Shown in pieces: positions 11,624 through 29,780 of a DNA stretch of 64,000 nt. Source of the stretch: Myxocyprinus asiaticus (Eukaryota > Chordata > Actinopteri > Cypriniformes > Catostomidae); the NCBI RefSeq assembly GCF_019703515.2, contig NC_059393.1, positions 16,426,501 to 16,490,500 of the forward strand, given 5' to 3'. Position 1 is the stretch's first letter. The number at the start of each line of letters is the position of its first letter. A program made the translations under genes and the position numbers. The notes under the pieces were generated by a model. That model did no database searches. It saw only the letters and a program-made list of their open reading frames with translations, and was not told where the DNA came from.

Positions 11624-14600
11624 GTGGGACCACAGGGGTGTTTGTTGGGGGTCAGGGTGGGGTTGGTGAATGGGGAGGGATATTAGTGTGGATTAAACGT
11701 GAAAAGTTGATTCATTGTATGTGTGTTGGGTTTTTCTTTGTGATGTATATATGAATCAATAAAAAAAAATTATTACAAAAAGAAAGCAGCAACCCGGAAT
11801 GGGACACATGGGATTCTTATTTTGAAATGTCTGCACTCCCAGTTGTGAGCTCACTGATGGCTGATTCACTGAGAAAGTGAGTCTGATTCAAACTGTTAAC
11901 CTGAGCTCAAACCCTCAGTTCTTTTCAGGTAATTCATGAAAAAGACCCAGTTCAAAAGAGTCATTTGATCACAACTCACTTGCGCTGGGTCTGTTGTTGC
12001 GTGCGGTTCAGCGAGCTCATCACAACAGAACGGGTGAAAAGCAGCACGAGACAAAACCGCATATGAACGCACACAACCCGACTGTCACCAGTGGCGACCA
12101 AGTTTTAAACTGTTGTGGCAATCAATTATTTTTGGTCGCATTTGCGACCATTTTAATCGCAGTCTGGAGCCCTGTATGATCAGATGCAACAAAAAAAGAG
12201 CTTTTTGGCAGCAAACACCAGAGATGGGTTTGGTGCACACAGAGATGAAGAATTACCCAATGCCCACGGTTAAATGTGGTGCTGGATCTGTAATGTTGTG
12301 GGGCTGTTTTTCTGCCAGAGGTCCTGGACATCTTATTCGGATACATGGCATCACGGACTCAATCAAATACCAACAGATAAAAAATCAAAACCTGGCTGCC
12401 TCTGCCAGAAAGCTTACAATGGGCCCTGGTTGGATCTTCTAGCAGGACAATGATCCAAAACAAACATTAAAATCAACACAAAAATGGTTCACTGACCACA
12501 AAATCAAGGTTACGCCATGGCCATCCCAGTCCCCTGAACTGAACCCCATAGAAGATTTGTGGGGTGAACTGAAGAGGAGAGTCCACCAACATGGACCTCT
12601 GAATTTGAAGGATCTTAGAGATTCTGTATGGATGAATGGCCTCAGATCCCTTGCCAGGTGTTCTCCAACCTCATTAGGCATTATAAGAGAAGACTCAGAG
12701 CTGTTATCTTGGCAAAGGGAGGTTGCAAAAAGTATTGAATAAATGGGTGCCAATAATTATGGCTAATGCATTTTGGAGAAAAATATTCATTTAATAAGAT
12801 ATTTCCACCGGGTTCATTTAAAGGTTCGATTTTTGTAAATTTTTTGAATGAAAAATCAAAAGGATAAACAATGCAGATTTTTTTTCACAGCCTTCTTTGC
12901 TCATATTTACCAAGGGTGCCAATATTTTGGGCCACTACTGTATACAGAGGGACAACACAATGAGGACTAGGCAAGGAGGAGTGGCAAGGGGAAACAAGGA
13001 GGCAGAGTCAGGTGAGCACATGGATGACACAAACACAAAGTCATGTGCTAAAACACAAAACAAACATACACCCAAACCAAAAAAGACAAACAGAGGGCAG
13101 TCCAAAAGGGATCATGACATACTGACATACATTATTTTTTGCACTGCGGTAATGAGAATAAAAAAAATAAATAAATGTGTATTACCATAACAACAATGGA
13201 ACTTCTTCCATAATGAGAATGAGTTTAAGTAATTGGGGAGTTGCATAATTGTAAATAATATAATTCAAAAAGTCTTAATTGTCCTAAAAACATGCTTATT
13301 CTTTATTTTCTTTATGCAAAAAAAATATATATATATATATTTTGATTTTGGGCTTAAGAATGACCAAGAAATGTTCTTTAAAGTCTTTGTGAGATTTACG
13401 CAAAATCTATTTATGTACACCCCTTTAGAATAAAAATGTCAGTTTTTGTTTGAAAGGTTTGTAAAACTGTACCAGAGTCCAGAGGACGTAGATGGTGAAG
13501 AGTGCGATGGTCAGAGCGATGAGGCCGACCGCCTCAAGACGACTGTTGAAGTGCAGGTGGTCCTGTGCACCCCGCAAACACAGCCAACCCGAGATGGCTG
13601 CCAGGGGCGTTATGAACAGAAAACACACCATATCACAGAACAGCGTGCGCTTCTCGTTCCGGGGGCCTGGGTCCCTGAGCCACTATAGAAAGATGGGACA
13701 TAGTGATAATCAGGCATGCACTACTATAGTCATTTTGACTAATAATAATATACCATAATTATTTCTATATTATGATCAAAAAAACGATATGATGGTCCAC
13801 ATTATGAAATCTATACTGTGAAATACACATCAAAACGTTATAAAGTACAGCAGATAAAATGGATGACCGTTAGTTGTTTTTAAAACTTGCTTAAAAGAAT
13901 TACAATAAACTGATGCACATAAAATTGCTGAATTTAAATGACACTTTTTTTTACACTTATATTACAATATTTCTTCAAAACTAACTAAAAATGATCAGTG
14001 GTGGATCAATGTTGATAATCTCAAAACACCCAAATATCAGCCAATTAAAGGTGATGTAAGCGATTTTAGTGTTCTAAAGCTTTCACGTAACTGAACCGTT
14101 GAATTAGCCACTCCCCCTCATTCCAAAACCCCGCACTCCAAAGAGAATTTTAAGAACAAATCCGAGCAAAAGAGCAGCATTGTTTGTTCCTGTGGCTGTC
14201 AAATTCAACAGTAGCACAATAGTGCTCTCAACTGATAAACATTATGAATCATAGCCTCAATGAGCTGCTTCAAAAAAGTAGGTATAGCTGCAGGCTGGAG
14301 ACCTCCAAATGGGGGCAGAATCTCCGAAAGAGGGCGGGTTACTCCAAAAGGGGGCTGCGGCAACTCCAAAAGGGGGCGTCACTTCCACTCATGGTTAAAG
14401 TAAGGGAAAGGGTTGTGTAGGGGCTCCCTATATCTTCAATGGCGATTTGGAGCGACCGCCCCTTTTTGGAGCAAGGCCTGCAGCTATATCCTTAATTATC
14501 TACCGTCATTTAGGCCTAATCATAAATTAGATACAATATATATAGTTCACAATATAAGCTTATGCAGTACCATGCTCATAAAAATGTACTCACAGGCAAT

Positions 14601-15826
14601 GATGTGCACAGACCTTAGCAGGGTTGAAAGGACATGGACAGAGTGGGGGGGGGGGGCTTGTGTTGTAGTAAAGACACCTCCTATAAATCACCTATAAATC
14701 TATGCGCTCTTAAAGTCACCTCCGCTTAAAAGGCCACCTTTATATTTGTGAAGGGCACATTTAGATTTGTGAACAAAAGGGTCAGGGGTTTGCTCCCCTA
14801 TAGCCCCCGTTTTGTGCACGTCAGTGCTCACAGGCACATATACAGGAGTAAAGTCAGGTCAAGCCATGCAGACGAGGCTAAAGGCATTACCTCTGTGAGG
14901 GGCCGGGGCCGGCGCTCTATGGTAAACTCTGTGTGGCACAGCTCACAGTAGCTGGTGTTTGAGGAGGACAGCCACTTCTCCAGGCAGCTTTTGTGTACCG
15001 TGCCCAATGTGCCAGTGCAGTCGCACGGCGAGAGGAGCCCCTCGCTGTTGCACATGTCCTGACCCTCGTGGCAGATCCGACAAATTGGCCGATCACTAAA
15101 AGAGTGGGAAGTAAACAGCTTTATCTCATGGACCAGTGACAAGGACAATGGATGTCAAGCTTGGCTTTAGATCATGGCTACACTTGGCATTGACATGGAT
15201 CATGTTATCAATTCACCAGTCAATAAGGGAAGAGTGCACTTGGCTGGATAACTTGAGTAGTCTGAAAAAGTATTCATGTATTATAACAATATTAATACTT
15301 GATATTGCTATTATAAACTTCTAGCACTGTTCTTAATTTGTATCTTTGTTCTATTGTTTTTATTTGCTTCTTTGTTCTTCATTACTGACTGTTTACTTAG
15401 AATAATTACTTGATAACTTAAATCACTGTTTAGTCAAATTAGATAATACTTTGTTGTGGTATTAAAATTGTTATTAAGCATAGTCAAATTTCTTTCACAT
15501 GTAACCAAAATGGACATTATAACTGTTATATACCCAAATAAATTGGAATCTAATCGAATAAAGTGCTTGTGAATCAAAACCCAAACAGGAAATTTGTTTT
15601 GATGCCAAGTCCTATACATAAGACAATCAGAGACAGTTGGATCGGTTTACCTCTGTGTGCCAAGGGCTTTGATAACAGTTGATAGTAGATGTCCATCCTT
15701 GGCCGTGACCTGGGTGATGTACTGGGCCCGTCGGTTGTCTGCTTCCTCCACAGTTTTAGACAGGGCAGCGTTGCCAGTGCAGTCACACAGGGAGCCTGGG
15801 AGGTGGCAACACTCCCCTGTGGTCAT
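6891..15826 (-). CDS. marchf2: MARCHF2, membrane-associated RING-CH E3 ubiquitin ligase
   Basis: Four coding exons join in frame: 15826-15651, 15095-14891, 13682-13473 and 7049-6891, giving 249 aa (human is 246, from memory). All junctions are GT-AG. The start ATG at 15826 opens [18 protein letters not shown], a family-typical N-terminus. The RING-CH finger (C4HC3) uses C64, C67, C83, C85, H93, C96, C109 and C112, followed by the [15 protein letters not shown] block. Two membrane segments lie at about 145-163 and 178-200. The protein ends DETIV, a class I PDZ-type ligand. The wording around [14 protein letters not shown] and TIYVLWTLV fits MARCHF2 rather than MARCHF3. The family ubiquitinates membrane cargo in endosomes and the ER. 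Intron 3 (6.4 kb) is nearly filled by nested transposons. The RING has a few more residues after HEG than I remember for mammals. Confidence 0.95.
7969..12174. mobile_element. Non-autonomous hAT-like element inside the Tc1 element
   Basis: The terminal inverted repeats CAGGGCTCCAGAC (7969) and GTCTGGAGCCCTG (ending 12174) interrupt the Tc1 transposase exactly between 'ggttctatgg' and 'tatgatcagatg', which are adjacent in an intact element. Only a partial target duplication (TATGG/TATGA) remains. Without the L1 inside it, the element is about 0.5 kb, with subterminal GGTCGCATTTGCGACC wording and no transposase. It is therefore a non-autonomous copy. Confidence 0.85.
8089..11780 (+). mobile_element. 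5'-truncated L1-like LINE (copy 1), pseudogenised
   Basis: Fragments of an ORF2-type protein are readable in order. An N-terminal linker block (8520-8793, [20 protein letters not shown]) is followed by a pre-RT block (8851-9174) and RT motifs with [10 protein letters not shown] (about 9203-9232). Next come QLGFIRG, a degraded catalytic YxDD box ([10 protein letters not shown] at about 9867) and a C-terminal region to about 11500. Stops and frameshifts are frequent. The 3' end is an A-rich tail at 11760-11780. The 9-bp AGAAAGCAG at 8080-8088 and again at 11781-11789 may be the target-site duplication. If so, 8089-8400 is unrecognised 5' sequence of the insert. A sister copy lies at 50000-51732. 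Confidence 0.85.
12941..13472. other. marchf2 intron 3, remainder
   Basis: This intronic stretch between the Tc1 element and exon 3 holds a short TA microsatellite (13326-13341) and nothing else I can name. Confidence 0.4.
14283..14488. repeat. Small inverted-repeat element in marchf2 intron 2
   Basis: The ends TATAGCTGCAGGC (14283) and GCCTGCAGCTATA (ending 14488) are a perfect inverted pair of 13 bases. The interior repeats a CTCCAAAAGGGGGC-type motif several times and its complement (CCCCTTTTTGGAG) near the right end, so the whole can fold back. It has no coding content. The rest of the intron (13683-14890) has a G-run at 14645-14657 and nothing else recognised. Confidence 0.6.
15096..15650. 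other. marchf2 intron between the two N-terminal coding exons
   Basis: A plain 555-bp AT-rich intron with GT-AG borders on the minus strand. I see no repeat or regulatory motif that I would name. Confidence 0.5.
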
Positions 15827-16027
15827 TTCGGGGCCGTCCAGGAGGGCGGGGGCAGGGGAGCACAGGGGTGGGAATCAGGGAGCAGCCTCGCTCCCACACC
15901 TTAATTCAGATGGACCCTACCGCTGCAGAGACAAGCACAAGGCAAATGAGGGGACAGTAAATCAAAGACAGCAGAAGGCTTACCACTGTGTCAGCCTGAA
16001 GTAGGAATACACCAATATGGAATTTCT

Positions 16028-18335
16028 GGGCCGATACTATAATCAACAATTCACAGCTCATTGTGGGTGATATGAATTATCAATAATTGTATCTTATTCT
16101 GGCCGATACCGATAACTGACAGCTCAATGTGGCCGATATGATAACCGATAGTTCACAGATCATTTTGGCCGATACAATAACCAATAATTCACAGCTCATT
16201 GTGGCCAGTAAGACACCGATAATTCAAAGCTCATTGTGGCCGATATCGATAATTCACAGCTCACTGTTGCCAATACCAACATCTGACAGCTCATTGTGGC
16301 CGATACCGATAACCAATAATTCACAGCTTATTGTGGCCGATAATGATAATTCACCGCTCATTATGGCCGATACAATAACCTATAATTCACAGCTCACTGA
16401 GGCCGATACTGATAACTGATGATTCCCAGCTCATTGTGGCCAATTAAATAACTAATAATGTACAGATCATTGTGGCCGACACCAATAACGATAGCTTAAT
16501 TCAAAGCTCATTGTGGCCAATATGATAACCAATAATTAGCTGCACATTATAGCCGGTACTATAACCGATAATTCACAGCTCTTTGTGGCAGATACTGACA
16601 ACTGATAATTCACAGCTCATGAGCCTGATACTGATAACCGATCATTTATAGCTATTACGATAACTGATAATTCACAGCTCATTTTGGTCGATACCGTTAA
16701 CTGATAATTCACAACTCATTGTGGCCGATACGATAATCGATAATTCACAGCTCATTTTGGTCGATACGATAACTGATAATTTATAACTAATTGTGGCTGA
16801 TACGATAACCGATAATTCAAAGCTCATTTTGGTCGATACCGTTAACTAACAATTCACAACTCATTGTGGGCGATATGATAACCGATAATTCAAAGCTCAT
16901 TGTGGCCGTTACTGTTAACTGATAATTCATAACTCGTGGCCAATACGATAACCGGTAATTCACAGCTCATTTTGGTCGATACGATAACCGATAATTCACT
17001 GCTTATTATAGCCGATACAATAACCGATCATTCACAGCTGATTTTGGTCGATATGATAACCGATAATTCACTGCTCATTATAGCCGATACGATAACCGAT
17101 AATTTACAACTCATTGTGGCCGATACGATAATCGATAATTCACAGCTCATTTTGGTCGATACTGATAACCAATAATTTATAGCTAATTGTGGCTGATACG
17201 ATAACTGATAATTCACAGCTCATTGTGGGCGATACGATAACCGATAATTCAAAGCTCATTTTGGTCGATACCGTTAACTGACAATTCACAACTCATTGTG
17301 GGCGATATGATAACCGATAATTCAAAGCTCATTGTGGCCGATACTGTTAACTGATAATTCACAACTCAGTGTGGCCTATACGATAACCGGTAATTCACAG
17401 CTCATTTTGGTCGATACGATAACCGATAATTCACTGCTCATTATAGCCGATACGATAACCGATCATTCACAGCTGATTTTGGTCGATACGATAACCGATA
17501 ATTCACTGCTCATTATAGCCGATACGATAACCGATCATTCACAGCTGTTTTTGGTCGATACGATAACCGATAATTCACTGCTCATTATAGCCGATACGAT
17601 AACCGACAATTCACAGCTCATTTTGGTCGATACGATAACCGATAATTCACTGCTCATTTTGGTCGATACGATAACCGATAATTCACTGCTCATTTTGGTC
17701 GATACGATAACCGATAATTCACTGCTCATTATAGCCGATACGATAACCGATAATTCACTGCTCATTTTGGTCGATACGATAACCGATAATTCACTGCTCA
17801 TTATAGCAGAAACGATAACCGATAATTCACAGCTCACTTTGGTCAATACGATAACCGATAATTCACAGCTTATTTTGGTCGATACGATAACCGATAATTC
17901 ACTGCTCATTATAGCCGATACGATAACCGATCATTCACAGCTCATTTTGGTCGATACGATAACCGATAATTCACTGCTCATTATAGCCAATACTATAACC
18001 GATAATTCACAGCTCATTGAGTCCGATACTGTTAACCAATAATTCCCAGCTGATTGTGGCCCATAAAATATCAAATAATTTACAGATCATTGTGGCAGAT
18101 ACCGATAAAGATAACCTAATTCTCAGCTCATTGTAGTTAATACAATAACCAATAATTAACAGCTCATTGTGGCCGTTACTGATAACCGATAATTAACAGC
18201 TTGTTGTGGCCGATATCAATAACCGATTATTCACAGCTCATTGTGGCCGATACTGATAATTCACAGCTCATAGTGGCCAATACGATAATCGATTTTTCAC
18301 AGCTGATTGTGGCTGATTCCGATAACCGATCATTT
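16028..18335. repeat. 36-bp minisatellite, about 2.3 kb
   Basis: The unit is 36 bp, for example GATACGATAACCGATAATTC followed by ACTGCTCATTATAGCC. Copies at the two flanks are diverged. The core (about 16960-18040) is homogenised. In the core two variants often alternate, one with CATTTTGGTC and one with CATTATAGCC, making a 72-bp higher-order unit. Roughly 64 units fit the span. Since 36 is a multiple of three, long open frames arise on both strands (236 codons plus at 17332-18042, 124 codons minus at 17535-17909). They encode only a 12-residue repeat and are not genes. The array lies in the 5'-most intron of marchf2. Confidence 0.95.
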
Positions 18336-19419
18336 TACTTTTTGTCTTTTAACCCTTTAAATTGGAGCTGCTAACTAATAAGGCATCCTGTATGGAACAT
18401 CCCAGCTAAAATGGGACAGTTGCCAACCCTACTTCAACCACTATCTGTCCAGTACTTTATCAGAATCTGCAATAACTTACTAAAGGTATGATTATTTTAC
18501 TTTAATAAGTCATTATACACCCATTTTGAGAATTAACTTTAGTTTTACTATAATTTCCCATAATAGTTTTTTTTTTTTTTTTTTTTTAGCTTGACAACCT
18601 CTGTTAACAGCATGCTTTCATTTTATGCCAAAGAGCCAGACATTCTTCAAAAATATTCCCTTTGTGTTTTGTGGAAGAAAGAATGCCAAATGACATGAGA
18701 GTATGTAGCAACATGCTGACATCATTTTTATTTTTGGTTGATTTATTCCTTTAACAAAACACACACATTTGGGTGTGTTGCCAAATTAGTGATGCAGTTG
18801 TTTAGTATATCTATTTAGTGAAACCATCAAGCAGAGAGATGTGTTTCAAAACCTTGTAAGCTGCCAACCTAGACAGCATTCCAGGTTTTTAGACTCATTA
18901 TTCAGACACATCTCTCGAGTTAAAAGCAACATGCTAGACAATATAACCCGATTATGACCCTCTTATCAAAACATCTACCAAAATCAACATCATACCTCAG
19001 CAGCCTGTTCTATTTCTGGATAGAAAAGGAGACTAGAGAATTAACATCAGAATAGCTCTGCAATTTGATATTAAATTATTCATAAAATGGCAAACTACTT
19101 CAGTGTTCTGTCAGAGCAATCTACATTTAATCCCAAATTAAACTATTAGTTCAGATATGGTCAGATCTATCAAGATGACACTCATGTCTTGGGTGGGCCT
19201 TTGGCACACAACGCAAGCTGTAGCCTAAATTTAATATAATTTCCCACTGATACAATCCATTTCAGGTTGTTAGTTTAAAACGAAATCAAAACCACCCAAA
19301 ATGTGTCAAGACACAATCCGAGTGAATGCGAAATAATCTAGCTACATGAAAGCTGCTAGTTACATTAGCCATGTAGCAAAATGTGACTTAAAACATAATT
19401 TCTGAACATATTACCTTAC
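18336..19419. other. marchf2 5' intron, remainder
   Basis: A poly-T run at 18569-18587 and otherwise unremarkable AT-rich sequence. No exon or named repeat was seen. Confidence 0.4.
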
Positions 19420-19640
19420 CTTCTGATTTTCCATGTTGAGCTGTTGTCTTTAATGGTGAAATACTTTTAAAAAGCAGCGCTTGTTTGCAAACGATAAGGT
19501 GAAATACGCGCCTTGTTTTGGGTTTGATCCCTTGAGCAAACGACTCGACTCGGCCTCCTACCGACGTCTGTGGCTAGCGCAGCGTACGCTAGTTGCGTAG
19601 TGGGAGGCGCTTGAACTCGCGAGCTGCTTCGGTATTTACG
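19420..19640 (-). promoter_or_regulatory. marchf2: Probable marchf2 promoter and non-coding first exon with short uORF
   Basis: This is a local CpG- and GC-rich patch in AT-rich surroundings. On the minus strand a strong donor (AAG|GTAAGG) ends an exon at 19420. The next likely exon begins at 15922 behind TCTCTGCAG and contains the marchf2 start. The first exon holds an upstream ATG at 19434-19432. Its frame crosses the splice (M-E-N-Q-K-R) and stops at once in the second exon, giving a six-codon uORF. No TATA box is obvious. The transcription start is not fixed by sequence; the exon is inferred from splice signals only. Confidence 0.5.
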
Positions 19641-20640
19641 TAAACACCTTTGTGAATAGCCGTTAACCGGGAAGTGTCTATTGTTATTATTTCTGAGGAA
19701 TTTTCACTGGCCACGTTTGGCTTTATTTATTGTGATGGAAAATATTAATTGATTCGAGTCTCATTCTTTAATATAAGTACACTTTGTATTTTTTAAATAA
19801 CTCTGAAGAATGAACTTTGAAGTTTATTCACCATCTTTTGTTATTTTTTTGCCCAAATGTTTTAAGGATTTCACTCAACTATAATAAAACGTTGATTAGA
19901 ATGCTGTAAAACATATAGCAAGAAATAAAATCAATAGCAACACTGTAAATTAATGCAAGCAGTTTTTTGTGTGCTTTTCAATATTAGTACATAAAAAAAT
20001 AAAAATGGACTAATAAATCCCCAACCTGGTCGAATACAAGTTCTACTGTGACAGCAACTGTGGCATGTTGCTTATTGTCGCATAAAATAATACGTTCAAA
20101 TTAGTTTCATAATTTAAATTGTGTTGAGGTCGGCACTTCTAATGCAAGTCTATGGGGTAAGTGGTTGCTCCATTGACTTGCATTATAAGTGCAAATTAGT
20201 TTTTACTTACTGATTCAAAATTATTTTCTGTGGTAACAGTACAATGTTTAACTTCAAAAATATACTGTACGTGTAATAATTGTAATAATTTTATTTAACA
20301 CAGTATTTCCCTTTAAAGAACATGTGACATGGCAACCAAATACATCCCATGAGTCATGCCAACCACGAAGCACATGACACTTATTGTTGGTGTATTTTCA
20401 GACATACAAAATGTTGCATAACGTTAAAAGTAAAGATAAAATGCCTCAGCATTTCAATTGTGACAGTAATTTGGTTTATTTTCCATTTTGATGTAACCTG
20501 ATAAAAGGCAAAACAGCTGTTGTGACTTCATGGATGTGTAAATGTCACGTAACCACACTTGAAAAATGCATCTTAATCACAGTATGGGAAAACATAAGGC
20601 ATTTCCAAACAATCTGTATCACTTACAGTCAAATAATCCA
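19641..20640. other. Spacer between marchf2 promoter and rab11b 3' end
   Basis: This stretch is AT-rich. A small fold-back lies at 20133-20192, where GCACTTCTAATGCAAGTC pairs with GACTTGCATTATAAGTGC, probably a MITE remnant. Nothing else was recognised. Confidence 0.45.
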
Positions 20641-20652
20641 ATATTTAGTGAC

Positions 20653-20658
20653 TTTATT
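20653..20658 (-). other. rab11b: Candidate rab11b poly(A) signal
   Basis: AATAAA on the minus strand (GTGAATAAAGTC), about 860 bases after the rab11b stop. It is chosen because it is a canonical hexamer at a plausible 3' UTR distance. No transcript evidence is available. Confidence 0.4.
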
Positions 20659-21515
20659 CACAGACCAGTGAGAGAAATGACCACCTAAAACACTATGAAT
20701 CATTGCATTTTCCCACTGAAGAGCTATAACACCTCAGCAATACAATGAATAATTTATATATAACTGTTCTTTGAGTAATCTGTGAATTCTTTTAATGAAA
20801 TTCTTAATAGATGCATTCTCATAACTACTATTTCGATATGGCAAACAGAATGCATTGATCAACTTGCGCAACTTCACACCCTCAAACCTGCAGTTAAATA
20901 TTGCAGAATAGGCCCAAGGGTGTGAAGCCTGAAATGTTTCAAGGTATACTTCACCCAAAAAGGAACATTTTCAAAATCATTTGCATTTTTGGTTGAACTA
21001 CTCCAATTTGAAATAAAGATCACAGCAGCCCTGTACGATCCAGACATGATGAACTTGCCAACTGGCATTTTCTGAAGAACTTGCACTTTCAAGCCCAAGT
21101 CAGAGGTCCCCTCTGGGATCTGGGTCAACAGACAGCAGGCGTTTAGTGTGGATCCCAGAGAATAACCATCAGAGCGGCTGGAAGCCGAGGACACACTGAT
21201 CCTTCACCATCCCTTTTCCACAGGAGCGGATCACACGATCAGCGCCCAAATAATCACTTTCGATGAAAAACATTTTGCTGTGCAAACATGAATTCAGACA
21301 GTGGGTAATAGTAAAGAAAGAAAAAAAGAAGACAAACTAACAAGAACACCCCCCGGAAAAAAAAGGTAAAAGGAATGTTACATAGAAATTCAAGCTTCTA
21401 CGTCTAGAATTAGCATGGTATTCACAATGAGGATAAAGCTGTAGAACAACACACAGGGGCAAAGCCGAGATAAATAGAGGGGAACACAAGAGATAGCCCA
21501 AGGGTGGGGGGGGTG

Positions 21516-28275
<6,760 letters not shown>

Positions 28276-28480
28276 TGTTGGTTTACCGCACTAAAATGTT
28301 GTTGTTAGCCGACGGATCTCTCTTGATTCCCACCGGCAGGAAGGAAACTCGCTCGGCCTCGAGACTGGATGGGTGTGCACGCGCACGCGCATCTCCACCA
28401 ATTAAAATCCGATTCATTCGAACGGAACGACGAACCGACGAATCATCGCCTTTGATCTGGAACCTTGGAGAAAGCGATGG
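28276..28480 (-). promoter_or_regulatory. rab11b: rab11b 5' UTR and CpG-rich promoter
   Basis: Immediately upstream of the rab11b start the base composition changes to CpG-rich (GCACGCGCACGCGC, CGAACGGAACGACGAACC) against AT-rich flanks. An inverted CCAAT (ATTGG on the minus strand) is near 28400. No TATA box is clear. The transcription start is not resolved. Confidence 0.5.
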
Positions 28481-28573
28481 GTGAAGAGGGACAATGATCG
28501 AAAACGGGAATAAACAAAAAGTGAGTTTCAACATCATTTGAGTCAATGACTTTTTTTTTTGTCCAGATCTATT

Positions 28574-28576
<3 letters not shown>

Positions 28577-28647
<71 letters not shown>
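28577..28647. repeat. (AT)n microsatellite
   Basis: About 70 bases of uninterrupted AT dinucleotides. Confidence 0.97.
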
Positions 28648-28650
<3 letters not shown>

Positions 28651-28651
<1 letters not shown>

Positions 28652-28846
28652 GTTTTATTTTAAAATATGATGCATATTTGGAAAAACTTTTGTCCACCAA
28701 ATCAGTCATCAAGCCATGTCAACTAACATGGAGGTAGCCATTATTTATATTTTTTTCTGGGGCTTAAAAGCTAACAATGTCATTTGGGGTTTAGACAGAT
28801 AAAGAATAAAAAATAAAAATGTTGGCATGAGTAGTGCAGAATAAAC

Positions 28847-28879
<33 letters not shown>

Positions 28880-29385
28880 TTGGATTTTCTCCCCTTTTCT
28901 CCCCAATTTGGAATGCCCAATTCCCAATGCGCTCTCTAAGTCCTCGTGGTGGCATAGTGACTCGCCTCAATCCGGGTTGCCTCCGCATCTGAGACCATCA
29001 ATCCGCGCATCTTATCACGTGGCTTGTTGAGCAAGTTCCCGTGGAGACATAGCGCGTGTGGAGGCTCACGCTATTCTCCGCGGCATCCACGCACAACTCA
29101 CCACGCGCCCCACCGAGAGCGAGAACCACATTATAGCGAACACGAGGAGTTTAACCAACGTGACTTTACCCACCCTAGCAACCAGGCCAATTGGTTGCTT
29201 AGGAAGCCTGACACTCGTGCGGAGTCACTTAGCACGCCCTGGATTCGAACAAATTATTATTATTATTATTTCTTTTGAAAATATACATTGACATAGTTTT
29301 ATTTTAAAATATGATTCATATTTGGATAATCGTTTGTCCACCAAATCAAAGTCATCAAGCCATGTCAACTAACATGGAGGTAGCC
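28651..29385. repeat. Direct repeat of about 90 bp flanking a SINE
   Basis: The block beginning AGTTTTATTTTAAAATATGA at 28651-28739 recurs at 29295-29385 in the same orientation with few differences, both ending AACTAACATGGAGGTAGCC. Between them lie a TTA microsatellite (28850-28880) and the SINE at 28881-29250. Confidence 0.85.
28881..29250 (-). repeat. tRNA-derived SINE, copy 2, 5'-truncated
   Basis: Reverse-oriented copy of the SINE at 25936. Its 3' end adjoins the TTA repeat. The 5' end is lost within the tRNA head (it stops at GGATTCGAAC). The body is intact, with CTCCGCATCTGAGACC and CGCGTGTGGAGGC. Confidence 0.85.
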
Positions 29386-29573
29386 GTTTTGTTTTCATGT
29401 GCCAAAAACAAACAAACAAACAAACAAACAAAAACATAAAACAGAGAAGGTCCCATTGGACCCTCCTCAAGACTGTGAATTTTTTTTTTTTTAAATCTAC
29501 TTTTTAACATTTTTATGAAAAGGCGTATTTTCAGGTCATATGGTGTCTCCATGAGACATCAGAAGACTTCAAA

Positions 29574-29780
29574 TGATAGTTTGTTCTGCTGAGAGGATTA
29601 TTGGCGCTCCCCTACCCACCCTGCTAGAACTGTACACATCCCTAGTGATGAAAAGGGCTGGTAAAATCACTCTTGACCCCATTCACCCAGTACACTTCCT
29701 CTTCGAACTGTTGCCCTCTGGCCGGTGCTACAGAGCACTGAGCACCAGAACAGCCAGAAACAGGAACATTTTTTATTTAT
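29574..29780 (+). mobile_element. LINE reverse-transcriptase C-terminal fragment
   Basis: The frame reads CSAERIIGAPLPTLLELYTS and KITLDPIHPVHFLFELLPSG, the same C-terminal LINE segment as in the longer minus-strand copy at 32812-33612. It is a short, dead fragment, of non-L1 type (CR1/L2-like in style). Confidence 0.75.

Larger units (their letters stand above)
7149..12940 (+). mobile_element. Tc1-like transposon, full length but broken by nested insertions
   Basis: The termini CAGTAGTGGCCAAAAATATT (7149) and its inverted copy ending at 12940 are flanked by TA on both sides. The inverted repeats are about 200 bp, with an inner repeat of the GGCACCC motif (near 7340 and 12745), the IR/DR layout of Tc1 elements. 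Transposase remnants read in the plus direction. An N-terminal helix-turn-helix piece lies at 7579-7818 ([20 protein letters not shown]), and a C-terminal piece at about 12180-12740 contains [13 protein letters not shown] and [20 protein letters not shown]. Frameshifts, stops and the hAT insertion make it non-functional. Removing the insertion leaves about 1.6 kb, the usual Tc1 size. It sits in marchf2 intron 3. Confidence 0.92.

Noticed and set aside
15657..16004. 115-codon plus-strand open frame
   Set aside because: It is antisense to the first marchf2 coding exon and its 5' UTR, a shadow frame.
17332..18042. 236-codon open frame with a 12-residue repeat
   Set aside because: It is the translation of the 36-bp minisatellite. 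The unit length is a multiple of three, so open frames are expected, and the opposite strand is also open. There is no start context or flanking exon signal.
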